Shown: positions 1 to 7,970 of the stretch, one piece after another
Numbering within the stretch: position 1 is the first letter of the stretch
Layout: each line of letters begins with the position of its first letter
Source of the DNA: Bacteroidota bacterium
Lineage (GTDB): Bacteria > Bacteroidota > Bacteroidia > Flavobacteriales > Flavobacteriaceae
Assembly (NCBI GenBank): GCA_023446155.1
Contig: JAEXIT010000009.1
Location: forward strand, 1 to 64,000
Direction of reading: 5' to 3'
Length of the DNA: 64,000 bases
Made by a program: the position numbers and the translations under genes
Notes under the pieces: generated by a model
Told to the model about the DNA's origin: nothing
The model's database searches: none
What the model saw: only the letters and a program-made list of their open reading frames with translations

Positions 1-19
1 AGAGTATGTCGCCGCCTTT
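1..19 (+). rRNA. rrf: 3' end of 5S ribosomal RNA (partial)
   Basis: The first bases read AGAGTATGTCGCCGCC, which matches from memory the conserved 3' part of bacterial 5S rRNA (GAGAGTA followed by the strand closing the terminal helix). A strong terminator hairpin with a T tract follows a few bases later, as expected at the end of an rRNA operon. The rest of the gene lies outside the window, so the pairing partner of helix I cannot be checked. The exact 3' end is approximate. Confidence 0.68.
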
Positions 20-25
20 CTTTTG

Positions 26-60
26 AAAACCCTATCCATACCGGATAGGGTTTTTTGTTT
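26..60 (+). terminator. Rho-independent terminator after the 5S rRNA
   Basis: A perfect 12-bp stem (arms 26-37 and 43-54) with a 5-nt loop is followed by a T-rich tail. It lies directly after the putative 5S end on the plus strand and would close the rRNA operon. Confidence 0.85.
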
Positions 61-75
61 TAAAAGAATACGAGA

Positions 76-110
76 TATACCCGACAGGTTTTTAAAACCT
101 GTCGGGTATA
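76..110. repeat. REP-like palindrome, CCCGACAGG variant
   Basis: Arms of 17 bp (76-92 and 94-110) are perfectly complementary around one central T. The core ACAGGTTTT/AAAACCTGT is the same as in the two palindromes beside the transposase gene at 37726-38298. The outer part of the stem differs on both arms in a compensating way (CCCGAC here, CCTGAC there), so this looks like a diverged member of the same family. It has no long T tract and sits between two terminators. Confidence 0.8.
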
Positions 111-138
111 AAAAAACCGGAGCGAACTCCGGTTTTTT
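111..138. terminator. Bidirectional terminator downstream of rluF
   Basis: The stem AAAAAACCGGAG / CTCCGGTTTTTT (arms 111-122 and 127-138, loop CGAA) has an A run on one side and a T run on the other, so it can act on both strands. It follows the stop of the minus-strand pseudouridine synthase gene by about 20 bases. Confidence 0.8.
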
Positions 139-155
139 GCGTTTGTTGAATATTG

Positions 156-1013
156 TTATTTGTTTTTATTCCTGTTATAAGAAGTGGTTCGATTATTGGA
201 ACCACCCTTGTTGGAATTAAATGGTCTTTTTGAAGTGGTGGCCGATTGTTGTACTTTTGGCTGCTGTGCTTTTGGTTTGGGTAAGCTGGCTTCTTCGGTT
301 TTGCTCGATGGAGCAATTAGTTCGTTTAAGGTTTTGATTTCATTATCGGTTAGATCACGATAGCGACCCACCGGGACATCAAGGGAAATATTTATAATAC
401 GAATACGCTTTAAAGCGGTTACTTCATAGTCAAGGTATTCACACATTCTTCGAATTTGGCGGTTAAGCCCCTGCGTAAGGATAATCCGAAATACAAATTT
501 GCTGATTTGTTCTACCTTACATTTTTTAGTAACCGTATCCAAAATAGGAATTCCATTCCCCATACGTTGTATAAAACGATCGGTTATAGGCTTGTTTACA
601 GTTACGATATATTCTTTTTCGTGGTTGTTACGAGCACGAAGAATTTTGTTTACAATATCGCCATCGTCTGTCATAAAAATCAAACCTTCACTGGCTTTAT
701 CCAAACGTCCGATCGGGAAGATACGTTTCGGATAATTGATATAATCCACAATATTATTGCGAACAGATTGATTGGTGGTGCATTCAATTCCTACGGGCTT
801 ATAAAAAGCCAGGTATACCGGTTTTTCAGTCTTTTCACGAACCAATTTCCCGTCAACACGTACTTCGTCATCAAGAGTGACTTTAGTGCCCATTTCCGGG
901 ACTATTCCATTGATGGTGACTCTTCCTTCTTCAATTAGCCTGTCGGCCTCTCTACGGGAACAAAATCCGGTTTCGGATAAGAATTTGTTAAGACGTTTTA
1001 AATTTTCTTCCAT
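156..1013 (-). CDS. rluF: 23S rRNA pseudouridine synthase, RluF-like (RsuA family)
   Basis: This enzyme isomerises a specific uridine in ribosomal RNA to pseudouridine. An S4 RNA-binding domain covers about residues 6-60. The catalytic domain carries GRLDKASEG with the expected nucleophilic Asp at 105, and the spacing fits the RsuA/RluB/E/F family. The subfamily choice rests on GRLDKASEGLIFMTDDGD, which is closest to RluF as I recall it. After about residue 235 the protein becomes a low-complexity basic tail rich in Lys, Gln, Asn and Ser, probably disordered and RNA-binding, a common addition in Bacteroidota. The gene stands alone and is followed by a terminator. Modification of tRNA-Tyr, known for E. 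coli RluF, cannot be judged here. Confidence 0.85.
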   Translation of the reverse strand: MEENLKRLNKFLSETGFCSRREADRLIEEGRVTINGIVPEMGTKVTLDDEVRVDGKLVREKTEKPVYLAFYKPVGIECTTNQSVRNNIVDYINYPKRIFPIGRLDKASEGLIFMTDDGDIVNKILRARNNHEKEYIVTVNKPITDRFIQRMGNGIPILDTVTKKCKVEQISKFVFRIILTQGLNRQIRRMCEYLDYEVTALKRIRIINISLDVPVGRYRDLTDNEIKTLNELIAPSSKTEEASLPKPKAQQPKVQQSATTSKRPFNSNKGGSNNRTTSYNRNKNK

Positions 1014-1067
1014 CTGACAAAAATACGCTAAATAATAAGGAATGACAATTTATAGCCGGCGAATTGA

Positions 1068-1925
1068 TTAGTCGGCTTCAAAAAGGAAATGATAAATCCG
1101 TTGGTACAACTGATCGTCATGTAGACTGTGTCCCAATCCTTTTGTCGAGATAAACTCGGCTGTTTTCCAGGCTTCGGCGATCTGTTTTCCTTCGTTATAG
1201 GAAACGACCATATCGTCTTCGTCGTGAGCAATCAGGCCTTTTAGGTTAAGTCCGGAGACAAAACGCTTACCAGAGAATTCATTCGGATCAATATTAAAAC
1301 GTTCCATGATCCGTTTTTCCAATAAATGGGATACTCTTTTATTCAGACTCAGCGTGTTTTTATAGTTATTCAAAACAATCATAAATTCACTTGGAGCGCC
1401 TAAGATGACCATCTTTTTCAATAAAGGATTCTGATAGGTATATTGGTAATAAATACAAGTGGCACCGCCCATAGAATGGCCAATAATGGATGTCGGATTG
1501 AATTTCTGCATGATGACGTTTACAAAACGTGCGTATTCGGGAATATTGAATTCGGTTCCGCTGGACAATCCTTGTGCGGGTCCGTCGAGGGCAATAATGG
1601 TGCTGCCGGATTTTTTAAGCCATCCGATAAAACGCTCCCATCGGGCAGCATTGCTTTCCCAGCCATGTACTAATAAAATACGATGCTCATTTCCTTTCCA
1701 GGTATAGGTTTGAATCTGATGCTGACCAAAAGCGACCGTTTCCGGATGGGCTTCACTCAGTATTTTCGGAATCTTTGTAGCGTCGAGTTTCCCATCCCGC
1801 GGTTCTGTAAAAAAACGATATGCCAGATTTGTGGCTTTTTCAGGAAATAAAAAGCCCGTCAGGTTGATATACAATCCAATGGATTTGGTGAGTATAAAAT
1901 AGGATATTTTGTCAAACAGTTTCAT
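1068..1925 (-). CDS. Alpha/beta hydrolase
   Basis: The fold shows the oxyanion region HGWESNAARW near residues 87-96 and the nucleophile elbow GHSMGG with Ser151. A late Asp (DEDDMVV) and the GLGHS histidine would complete the catalytic triad. At 285 residues it has the length of a simple serine hydrolase. The N-terminal 40 residues are hydrophobic and may associate with membrane. The substrate is unknown. The start codon lies five bases after a terminator hairpin that closes the upstream gene, so the gene has almost no leader of its own and may depend on read-through. The N-terminus MKLFDKISYF resembles remembered flavobacterial homologues, which supports this start. Confidence 0.8.
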   Translation of the reverse strand: MKLFDKISYFILTKSIGLYINLTGFLFPEKATNLAYRFFTEPRDGKLDATKIPKILSEAHPETVAFGQHQIQTYTWKGNEHRILLVHGWESNAARWERFIGWLKKSGSTIIALDGPAQGLSSGTEFNIPEYARFVNVIMQKFNPTSIIGHSMGGATCIYYQYTYQNPLLKKMVILGAPSEFMIVLNNYKNTLSLNKRVSHLLEKRIMERFNIDPNEFSGKRFVSGLNLKGLIAHDEDDMVVSYNEGKQIAEAWKTAEFISTKGLGHSLHDDQLYQRIYHFLFEAD

Positions 1926-1953
1926 AAAAAAAGCCTCCGGTTGGAGGCTTTAA
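1926..1953 (-). terminator. Terminator between the coiled-coil gene and the hydrolase
   Basis: On the minus strand the stem AAAGCCTCC / GGAGGCTTT (arms 1930-1938 and 1943-1951) with loop AACC runs into further Ts. The hydrolase ATG follows at 1925, so the hairpin occupies the place where the ribosome would bind. Confidence 0.75.
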
Positions 1954-1958
1954 GTTAC

Positions 1959-2738
1959 TTATATTTTAGAAAATAATTGTTGCATTTTCTCTTTTTCTTC
2001 GTCAGCTAATGCACTGTCAACTAAGATTCTTCCACTGTGCTCATCGGTGATGATTTTTTTACGGGAAGCAATCTCCATCTGCGTTTGTGGCGGGATTGTA
2101 AAGAAAGATCCTGCAGAAGCACCTCTTTCAATTGAAACTACAGCCAAACCATTACGAACGCTGGTGCGGATTCGGTTGTAAGCATTTAATAAACGCTCTT
2201 CAATCTGCTCCTGGAATTCTGCTGATTTTTCCATTAAGAAGTTTTCTTCTTTTTCGGTTTCAGACATGATGTCTTCCAATTCCGCTTTTTTGTGTTTTAA
2301 ATGCGATTGTCTTCCGTCTAATTTTTCTTTCGTCTGCGAAACCACCTCTTTTTTGTGTTCGATAGACGCTTTCATCTCACGGATGTGTTTTTCTGCTAAC
2401 TGGATTTCCAACTCCTGAAATTCAACCTCTTTTGTTAGAGAGTTAAATTCTCTGTTGTTGCGAACATTCTTTTGTTGCTCGGTATATTTCTTAATAGCTT
2501 CTTTATGACCGTCGATAGCATTCTTTTTTTCTTTGATTTGCTCTTCGATAGTCTCTAAATCTGCTTTCAATTTCTCTAAACGAGTGCTTAATCCAGCTAC
2601 TTCATCTTCTAAATCTTCCACTTCTAGAGGTAATTCACCTCTTACATTTCTAATTTCATCAATGCGTGAATCGATTAACTGTAAGTCATAAAGTGCTCGT
2701 AACTTCTCTTCTACACTTAGTTCTTTGATGTTTGCCAT
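1959..2738 (-). CDS. Coiled-coil protein of the C4 zinc-ribbon family, lacking the zinc cysteines
   Basis: The protein has a long charged coiled coil (about residues 10-190) followed by the short C-terminal domain of COG1579 proteins, described as nucleic-acid-binding zinc-ribbon proteins. The segment GSFFTIPPQ ... EHSGRIL matches the zinc-ribbon framework, but all four expected cysteines are replaced and the whole protein contains no Cys. The ribbon therefore probably folds without zinc. It sits 3 bp from the Nif3-family gene, and this pairing is common in Bacteroidota as far as I recall. Its cellular role is not established. Confidence 0.75.
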   Translation of the reverse strand: MANIKELSVEEKLRALYDLQLIDSRIDEIRNVRGELPLEVEDLEDEVAGLSTRLEKLKADLETIEEQIKEKKNAIDGHKEAIKKYTEQQKNVRNNREFNSLTKEVEFQELEIQLAEKHIREMKASIEHKKEVVSQTKEKLDGRQSHLKHKKAELEDIMSETEKEENFLMEKSAEFQEQIEERLLNAYNRIRTSVRNGLAVVSIERGASAGSFFTIPPQTQMEIASRKKIITDEHSGRILVDSALADEEKEKMQQLFSKI

Positions 2739-2741
2739 ATT

Positions 2742-3836
2742 TTAAAAGTACTTAACTGGATTTGTATTTTCTTCCGATAAAATGATTGCAAAATTAGGAA
2801 TTTTTTTCATAAGATAATCAACTATATAGTTTTTTGTATATCTTTCACTTTCAAAATGCCCGATATCGGCTAAAAGTAGTTTGTTTTCGGCCTCATAAAA
2901 CTGATGATATTTCAGATCAGCTGTGATAAAAGCATCAGCCTGCGCCGAAATAGCATTCCCAATCGCAAAACTTCCTGCACCACCCAATACCGCTACTTTT
3001 TTGATTTTTTTTCCGGTAAAGGCGCTGTGACGAATTCCGCCGGCTTGCATTTTGTCTTTTACCAGTTGCAGGAATTCGGTTTCCTCCATCGGATTTTCCA
3101 ATTCGCCGGTCATTCCCAATCCGATGTTCTGATGTGTATTTTGTAGCGCATAGATTTCATAGGCGACTTCTTCGTAGACATGGTTTTGGAATAAGGCTTT
3201 TACGATTTTACCCTGAAGGTGTTTTTCAAAGGTTACCTCGATTTTGATTTCGGGGGCTTCTACAAATTCAAAACGCTCACCGATTTCGGGGTTGCTGTTT
3301 TCGTTGCCCATATAAGAACCCATTCCCGGCGATGTAAAGCTACAGTCTTCGTAATTTCCAATTTTTCCGGCACCGGCTTCAAAAAGAGCATTGCGAAGTT
3401 GGGCGGCATTTTCCGGGATGGTATACGTTACCAGCTTTTGGATAAAATTGGTTTTCGGAATCAAAACACGGGTATTGATAAGTCCAAGCGCATCGCAAAA
3501 GATTTTGTTGACACCTTGCTGATGGTTGTCTAACGCTGTGTGAACCGCATAAATGGCAATGTCGTTTTTGATGGCTTTGAGTACGGAACGCTCGACATAA
3601 TTTTTCCCGGTAATTTTTTTCAGCCCCGAAAATAAAATCGGATGAAAGCAAACGATAAGGTTGCATTGGCGTTGGATGGCTTCGTCAATTACATTTTCAA
3701 GGGCGTCGTGGCACACAAGTACACCGGTTGCGGTGGCATTGGCATCGCCTACGAGTAAGCCTACATTGTCAAAGTCTTCGGCATAGGCCAATGGAGCCAT
3801 TTCTTCCAGGATGTCGAGTATTGCTTTTATTTTCAT
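2742..3836 (-). CDS. Nif3-like dinuclear metal centre hexameric protein (YbgI/YqfO family)
   Basis: Members of this family form toroidal hexamers with a two-metal site. They are annotated as GTP cyclohydrolase I type 2 homologues, but the activity is doubtful. Metal ligands are visible in CFHPILFSG, HTALDNHQQGVN and, near the C-terminus, DIGHFESERY. The length of 364 residues indicates the long form, with a PII/CutA-like insert at about residues 125-230 between the two halves, as in Staphylococcus and Bacteroidota homologues. It is translated just before the coiled-coil zinc-ribbon-like gene. A -7 box TATCTTTG lies upstream on the minus strand at 3911-3918. Confidence 0.88.
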   Translation of the reverse strand: MKIKAILDILEEMAPLAYAEDFDNVGLLVGDANATATGVLVCHDALENVIDEAIQRQCNLIVCFHPILFSGLKKITGKNYVERSVLKAIKNDIAIYAVHTALDNHQQGVNKIFCDALGLINTRVLIPKTNFIQKLVTYTIPENAAQLRNALFEAGAGKIGNYEDCSFTSPGMGSYMGNENSNPEIGERFEFVEAPEIKIEVTFEKHLQGKIVKALFQNHVYEEVAYEIYALQNTHQNIGLGMTGELENPMEETEFLQLVKDKMQAGGIRHSAFTGKKIKKVAVLGGAGSFAIGNAISAQADAFITADLKYHQFYEAENKLLLADIGHFESERYTKNYIVDYLMKKIPNFAIILSEENTNPVKYF

Positions 3837-3910
3837 CAGAACGGTTTTTTGTAGATGGAACCGCTAGTTTTACCCCCAAACAGGCTAAACTTTACGGCAA
3901 AAGTTATTTT

Positions 3911-3918
3911 CAAAGATA
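3911..3918 (-). promoter_or_regulatory. Putative -7 promoter box for the Nif3-family gene
   Basis: On the minus strand this reads TATCTTTG, an exact match to the Bacteroidota -7 consensus TAnnTTTG, 74 bases before the start codon. No clear -33 TTG element was found at the usual spacing. Confidence 0.45.
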
Positions 3919-3939
3919 AAAAATAGCTACTTTCGTAAT

Positions 3940-4962
3940 ATGAATTTTTTGCGAAAAATACTTTTTCCTTTTTCCATCCTATACGGATGCGTTACCGGGG
4001 TTCGTAATTTTTTGTATGACAAAGACATACTAAAATCCAGTTTTTTCAATACGCCAGTAATTGCCGTCGGAAACCTTAGTGTTGGCGGTACCGGGAAAAC
4101 ACCGCAAATCGAATACCTGATCCGCTTGTTGTCTGATACGTATAAAGTGGCCACACTAAGCAGAGGTTATAAGCGAAAATCGGAAGGTTTTGTTTTGGCC
4201 GATAAAACTGCCACCGCGGAAACGCTGGGTGATGAGCCCTATCAGTTTTACAAAAAATTCCCGAATATAAATGTGGCTGTCGATGCCAATCGTACCAATG
4301 GCATTACACAGCTGTTAGCCTTGTCGCAACCGGAAGTGATCTTACTGGACGATGCTTACCAACACCGTAAAGTGAAAGCCGGATTTTATATCTTGCTCAC
4401 CGCTTACAGCGATTTGTATATCGATGATCTGATTTTGCCGGCCGGGAATCTTCGGGAAAGTCGGGATGGTGTAACACGGGCATCGATTATTGTGGTTACC
4501 AAATGTCCACCATCGTTAACGCAGATTCAGCAAAATGAAATAAAAGGACGACTAAAACTGAAGTCGTACCAGCAGTTGTTTTTTACCTATATTAAATACG
4601 ACGATAGTGTATATTCGGAAACAAAAACACTACAAGTCGCCGATCTGGATCCGGAAAATTTATTTTTAGTCGCCGGTATCGCGAAACCCCAGCCCTTTTT
4701 TGAACATTTAAAGGTCAAGGCGTCTCATTGTATGACTTTCGCGGATCACCACCATTTTACGGAAAAGGATATTGCTGCGATTCTGGAAAAAGCCGGAACC
4801 CGAAAAATTATTACAACAGAAAAAGATTATGTGCGATTGGAGGGGAAATTGCCATCGGAGCAATTGTTTTACCTGCCCATTGTCAGCGCATTTTTAAATA
4901 ATGAAAACGATTTTGATAAAACTATTTTAGATTATGTGGGAGCAAGTACAAGAAACAGTTAG
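3940..4962 (+). CDS. lpxK: Tetraacyldisaccharide 4'-kinase
   Basis: LpxK phosphorylates the 4' position of the lipid A disaccharide precursor at the inner membrane, a late step of the Raetz pathway. The P-loop GNLSVGGTGKTP lies at residues 44-55, and an N-terminal hydrophobic stretch gives the expected membrane association. The conserved RGYKRKSEGF and TTEKDYVRL segments are present. The 340-residue length is normal. The 3' end overlaps the purine nucleoside phosphorylase gene by 29 bp in another frame, suggesting translational coupling. Its presence implies a lipid A outer membrane. Confidence 0.95.
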   Translation: MNFLRKILFPFSILYGCVTGVRNFLYDKDILKSSFFNTPVIAVGNLSVGGTGKTPQIEYLIRLLSDTYKVATLSRGYKRKSEGFVLADKTATAETLGDEPYQFYKKFPNINVAVDANRTNGITQLLALSQPEVILLDDAYQHRKVKAGFYILLTAYSDLYIDDLILPAGNLRESRDGVTRASIIVVTKCPPSLTQIQQNEIKGRLKLKSYQQLFFTYIKYDDSVYSETKTLQVADLDPENLFLVAGIAKPQPFFEHLKVKASHCMTFADHHHFTEKDIAAILEKAGTRKIITTEKDYVRLEGKLPSEQLFYLPIVSAFLNNENDFDKTILDYVGASTRNS

Positions 4963-5746
4963 TTACATTAAAGAAAAAACAAATTTTACTCCGGAATACG
5001 GTGTCATTTTAGGTTCCGGCCTGGGAGGATTTACCAATGATATTACAATAGAATTTACCTTGCCGTATAACGAGATCCCGAATTTTCCGGTATCGACCGT
5101 ACAAGGGCATAAAGGCGCGTTGGTTTTTGGAACCATCGGAACTAAAAAAGTGGTGGCTATGCAAGGGCGTTTTCACTTTTACGAAGGTTATTCGATGCAA
5201 GAAGTTACCTTCCCGGTTCGGGTGATGAAATATTTAGGAGTCGAAAAATTAATCGTTTCGAATGCTTCGGGTGGTGTTAACCCGGACTATAAAGTGGGAT
5301 CGATCGTAATCATTAAAGATCATATCAACATGATGCCGGAACATCCGTTACGCGGAAAAAATGACGAGCGTTTCGGACCGCGTTTTGTAAATATGAGCGA
5401 ACCGTATAGCCGTAAGATGATCGCCAAAGCAAAAGAACTGGCCGCTACTTTGGAAATTGACGTTCAGGACGGTGTGTATCTTGGATTACAAGGGCCAACG
5501 TTCGAAACACTGGCCGAATACCGTATGGTGAAAACCGTAGGTGGTGATTGCGTTGGAATGTCAACAGTACCGGAAGTGATCGTAGCACGTCATATGAATA
5601 TGGAGTGTTTCGGGATTTCGGTAATTACCGATATGGGCGATGAACACAGCATCGATACCATCACACACGATGAAGTATTGGAAGCCGCGCAGGCCGCAGA
5701 ACCGCATGTGCGCAATCTAATCCAAAACCTGATAACGGCCTATTAA
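4934..5746 (+). CDS. punA: Purine nucleoside phosphorylase, trimeric type
   Basis: The enzyme cleaves purine nucleosides with phosphate to give base and ribose 1-phosphate in the salvage pathway. Trimeric (type I) PNP motifs are all visible: GSGLGGF for phosphate, GRFHFYEGY, NASGGVN, GPTFETLAEYRM with the base-binding Glu, and GMSTVPEVIVARH. At the position of human PNP Asn243 (LITNK) this protein has Asp (VITDM). In family studies an Asp there favours 6-aminopurines, as in MTAP, so substrate choice may be broader than guanosine and inosine. The gene overlaps lpxK by 29 bp, and its stop overlaps the stop of the convergent kinase gene. Confidence 0.92.
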   Translation: MWEQVQETVSYIKEKTNFTPEYGVILGSGLGGFTNDITIEFTLPYNEIPNFPVSTVQGHKGALVFGTIGTKKVVAMQGRFHFYEGYSMQEVTFPVRVMKYLGVEKLIVSNASGGVNPDYKVGSIVIIKDHINMMPEHPLRGKNDERFGPRFVNMSEPYSRKMIAKAKELAATLEIDVQDGVYLGLQGPTFETLAEYRMVKTVGGDCVGMSTVPEVIVARHMNMECFGISVITDMGDEHSIDTITHDEVLEAAQAAEPHVRNLIQNLITAY

Positions 5747-7935
5747 TTGCCGTTTTTTGAAATGATGGTGGTCGCAATAATCTCGTAGAATTTCTCCGGG
5801 TCAAAAGGTTTTGTGATCACCTCATTCATACCATAGGATAACAGCATTTCGCGGTTTTCGTCCAATGAAATAGCGGTTAAGGCAATGATCGGCGTTTGCA
5901 TGTCGAACTTGCGGATTTCTTCGGTGGCAATGGTTCCGTTAATACCCGGAAGGTGTACGTCCATTAGTACCAGATCGTATTTGTTTCGATGTTTTTCCAA
6001 ATGCTCAATCGCATCTTCTCCGTTTTCGATGATCGTACAAACAATCTGTTTGCGTTCGAGCATCTTTTTAGTGATCATCTGATTGATCTTGTTGTCTTCG
6101 ACTAATAGTATTTTTTTGTCGGCTAGCCATTGTTCGTCATAGCCTAGTCCGGTTTTCTTTTCCACGTTGATTTCTTCTCCAATCGGGAAGGCCAGATCAA
6201 AGTAGAATTTGGCGCCTTTGTCGAGTTCGCTTTCCAGATGGATTTTTCCGCCTAATAATTCGACCAATCGTCTAACGATGGCCAATCCTAATCCGGTTCC
6301 ACCATATTTTCGGTTGATTTCTACTGAACCTTGTGTAAAACTGTCGAAAATAGCCTCCTGTTTTTCTTTTATAATTCCAATTCCGGTATCAATAATTTCA
6401 AAATGCAAATCAATACAGTTGCCGTCTTTTCCGGTTTGGGATACATTAACCCAAACATCACCGTCTTTGGTGAATTTCAAAGAGTTGTTTATAAGGTTGA
6501 TCAATATTTGCGAGAGTTTCGTCGGATCACCGATCAGGAAGCTTGGAACGGTTTCCTCGATGTTGAGTCGGCAAATGACATTGTTGTTGTTGGCGATTTC
6601 AACAAATGAATCCATGATGTTTTGGAACAATTCCCGGATATTGAAGTTGATGTGTTCCACTTCCAAAGCATTCGATTCCACACGGTTGATTTCCAGGATA
6701 TCGTTGATAAAAGTCGACAGGTAATTTCCGGAGAATTTCAACGAATTCAGATAGGCCAGCTGACTTTCCTTGGGTTTGTCTTCCAAAAGAATATGCGTAA
6801 TTCCGTTTATCGCGTTTAGCGGAGTACGTAACTCGTGACTTACGGTCGACAGGAATTCGGAGCGTGCTTTTGAGGCGCGTTCGGCACGTTCTTTTTGAAC
6901 TTCCAGTTCCAGATTTTTCTCTTTTAAAAGCTGGTTGGTTTTCTTCCGGATGATGTTGTTTTTGTAAAGCGAAAGACTGAGTAGGGACAAAATGGAAATC
7001 AACGCAATGCTCAGAATACTGATCAGCTTGGAAAACTTAATGGATTTTTCCTGTTCTTTGTTTTCCTTGTCCATTTTTTCAATGGTCTTAAGCTGCTCGT
7101 TGGCAATATAACGCTCGAAAGCCGCCTCGCCAATACTGTCGTTATTAATAGCCGAAAGGGAATCTTTCAGATGAACATAACGTTTCAGGTAGTGAAAAGA
7201 CTGATTGACACCGTTGGTTTTATTATAAAGTGTACTGATTTTTCGAATGATCTTCAGCTTTTGGGATATGTTGTTGTTGCTGGTGAGTACATTCGCTTTT
7301 TCCAGATAATCGATTGCTTTTTTGGGATTGTTCCGTTCGTTGATTTCCGCCAGCTGATAATAAGCTTCTGCTTTTGTTTCGAAAAGATTGTCGATATTGT
7401 TTTTGGAAATGATGTTTTTAAACAGGGCAGTGGCCAGGTTGATATTTCCTTTTTTCTTGTAAATAATGCCTTTTTGCAGGTTGATCAACTCAATTGCATC
7501 CGGAATTTGTATCTGTTCGTAGATGGAAATGGCTTTGTCAAAATAGTTTTCGGCTATCGCAAAACTGTTTTTGTCCAGATAGCACAAGCCCAGATTGTAA
7601 TAGCAAAACGCAATATTAGACGACGGTTTTAAATTGTTGTAAATCGCCAGACTTCGAATAAAGTTTTCGATGGCGTCATCCGTCTTTTTTAATTGATAGT
7701 AAATACCGCCAATGGCCAGATAAGTGTCGGCAAGACCTTTTTCCAGATTGTTTCGGGTAGCATAATTAACCGCTTTTTTACCAAATTCTAACGCTTTATT
7801 ATAGGTGTAATTGTTTTTGTGAAAATTAGACAGCTCCAGATAATAGGTGATACTATCTACTTTTATCGGGGCGCTTTTTTCCTGAGAAAAACCGGGAATT
7901 CCTATAAAAAATAATAAAAGCAGTATATACTTCAT
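5743..7935 (-). CDS. TPR-containing hybrid sensor histidine kinase/response regulator
   Basis: A signal peptide (residues 1-18, ending GFSQ) is followed by tetratricopeptide repeats to about residue 260, a transmembrane helix at 303-324 and a short coiled coil. HisKA has phospho-accepting His367 in FLSTVSHELRTPLN. The ATPase has the N box around NLINNSLKF, the G1 box DTGIGI and the G2 box GGTGLGLAI. The C-terminal receiver carries Asp659 in LVLMDVHLPG and the KPF lysine. The periplasmic TPR sensor suggests detection of a peptide or envelope protein. There is no DNA-binding domain, so output must pass to another protein. Its stop codon overlaps that of the convergent PNP gene, with no terminator between them. 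Confidence 0.9.
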   Translation of the reverse strand: MKYILLLLFFIGIPGFSQEKSAPIKVDSITYYLELSNFHKNNYTYNKALEFGKKAVNYATRNNLEKGLADTYLAIGGIYYQLKKTDDAIENFIRSLAIYNNLKPSSNIAFCYYNLGLCYLDKNSFAIAENYFDKAISIYEQIQIPDAIELINLQKGIIYKKKGNINLATALFKNIISKNNIDNLFETKAEAYYQLAEINERNNPKKAIDYLEKANVLTSNNNISQKLKIIRKISTLYNKTNGVNQSFHYLKRYVHLKDSLSAINNDSIGEAAFERYIANEQLKTIEKMDKENKEQEKSIKFSKLISILSIALISILSLLSLSLYKNNIIRKKTNQLLKEKNLELEVQKERAERASKARSEFLSTVSHELRTPLNAINGITHILLEDKPKESQLAYLNSLKFSGNYLSTFINDILEINRVESNALEVEHINFNIRELFQNIMDSFVEIANNNNVICRLNIEETVPSFLIGDPTKLSQILINLINNSLKFTKDGDVWVNVSQTGKDGNCIDLHFEIIDTGIGIIKEKQEAIFDSFTQGSVEINRKYGGTGLGLAIVRRLVELLGGKIHLESELDKGAKFYFDLAFPIGEEINVEKKTGLGYDEQWLADKKILLVEDNKINQMITKKMLERKQIVCTIIENGEDAIEHLEKHRNKYDLVLMDVHLPGINGTIATEEIRKFDMQTPIIALTAISLDENREMLLSYGMNEVITKPFDPEKFYEIIATTIISKNGN

Positions 7936-7970
7936 TTCTTTGTTTAAAAAATCCGTATAAATATAGTTAA

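Noticed and set aside
456..938. A 160-residue plus-strand frame opposite rluF
   Set aside because: It lies antisense to a clear pseudouridine synthase gene and has no recognisable motif, so it is a shadow of the real gene.
6209..6724. A 171-residue plus-strand frame opposite the first histidine kinase
   Set aside because: It is antisense to well-conserved HisKA and ATPase motifs and shows no family signature.
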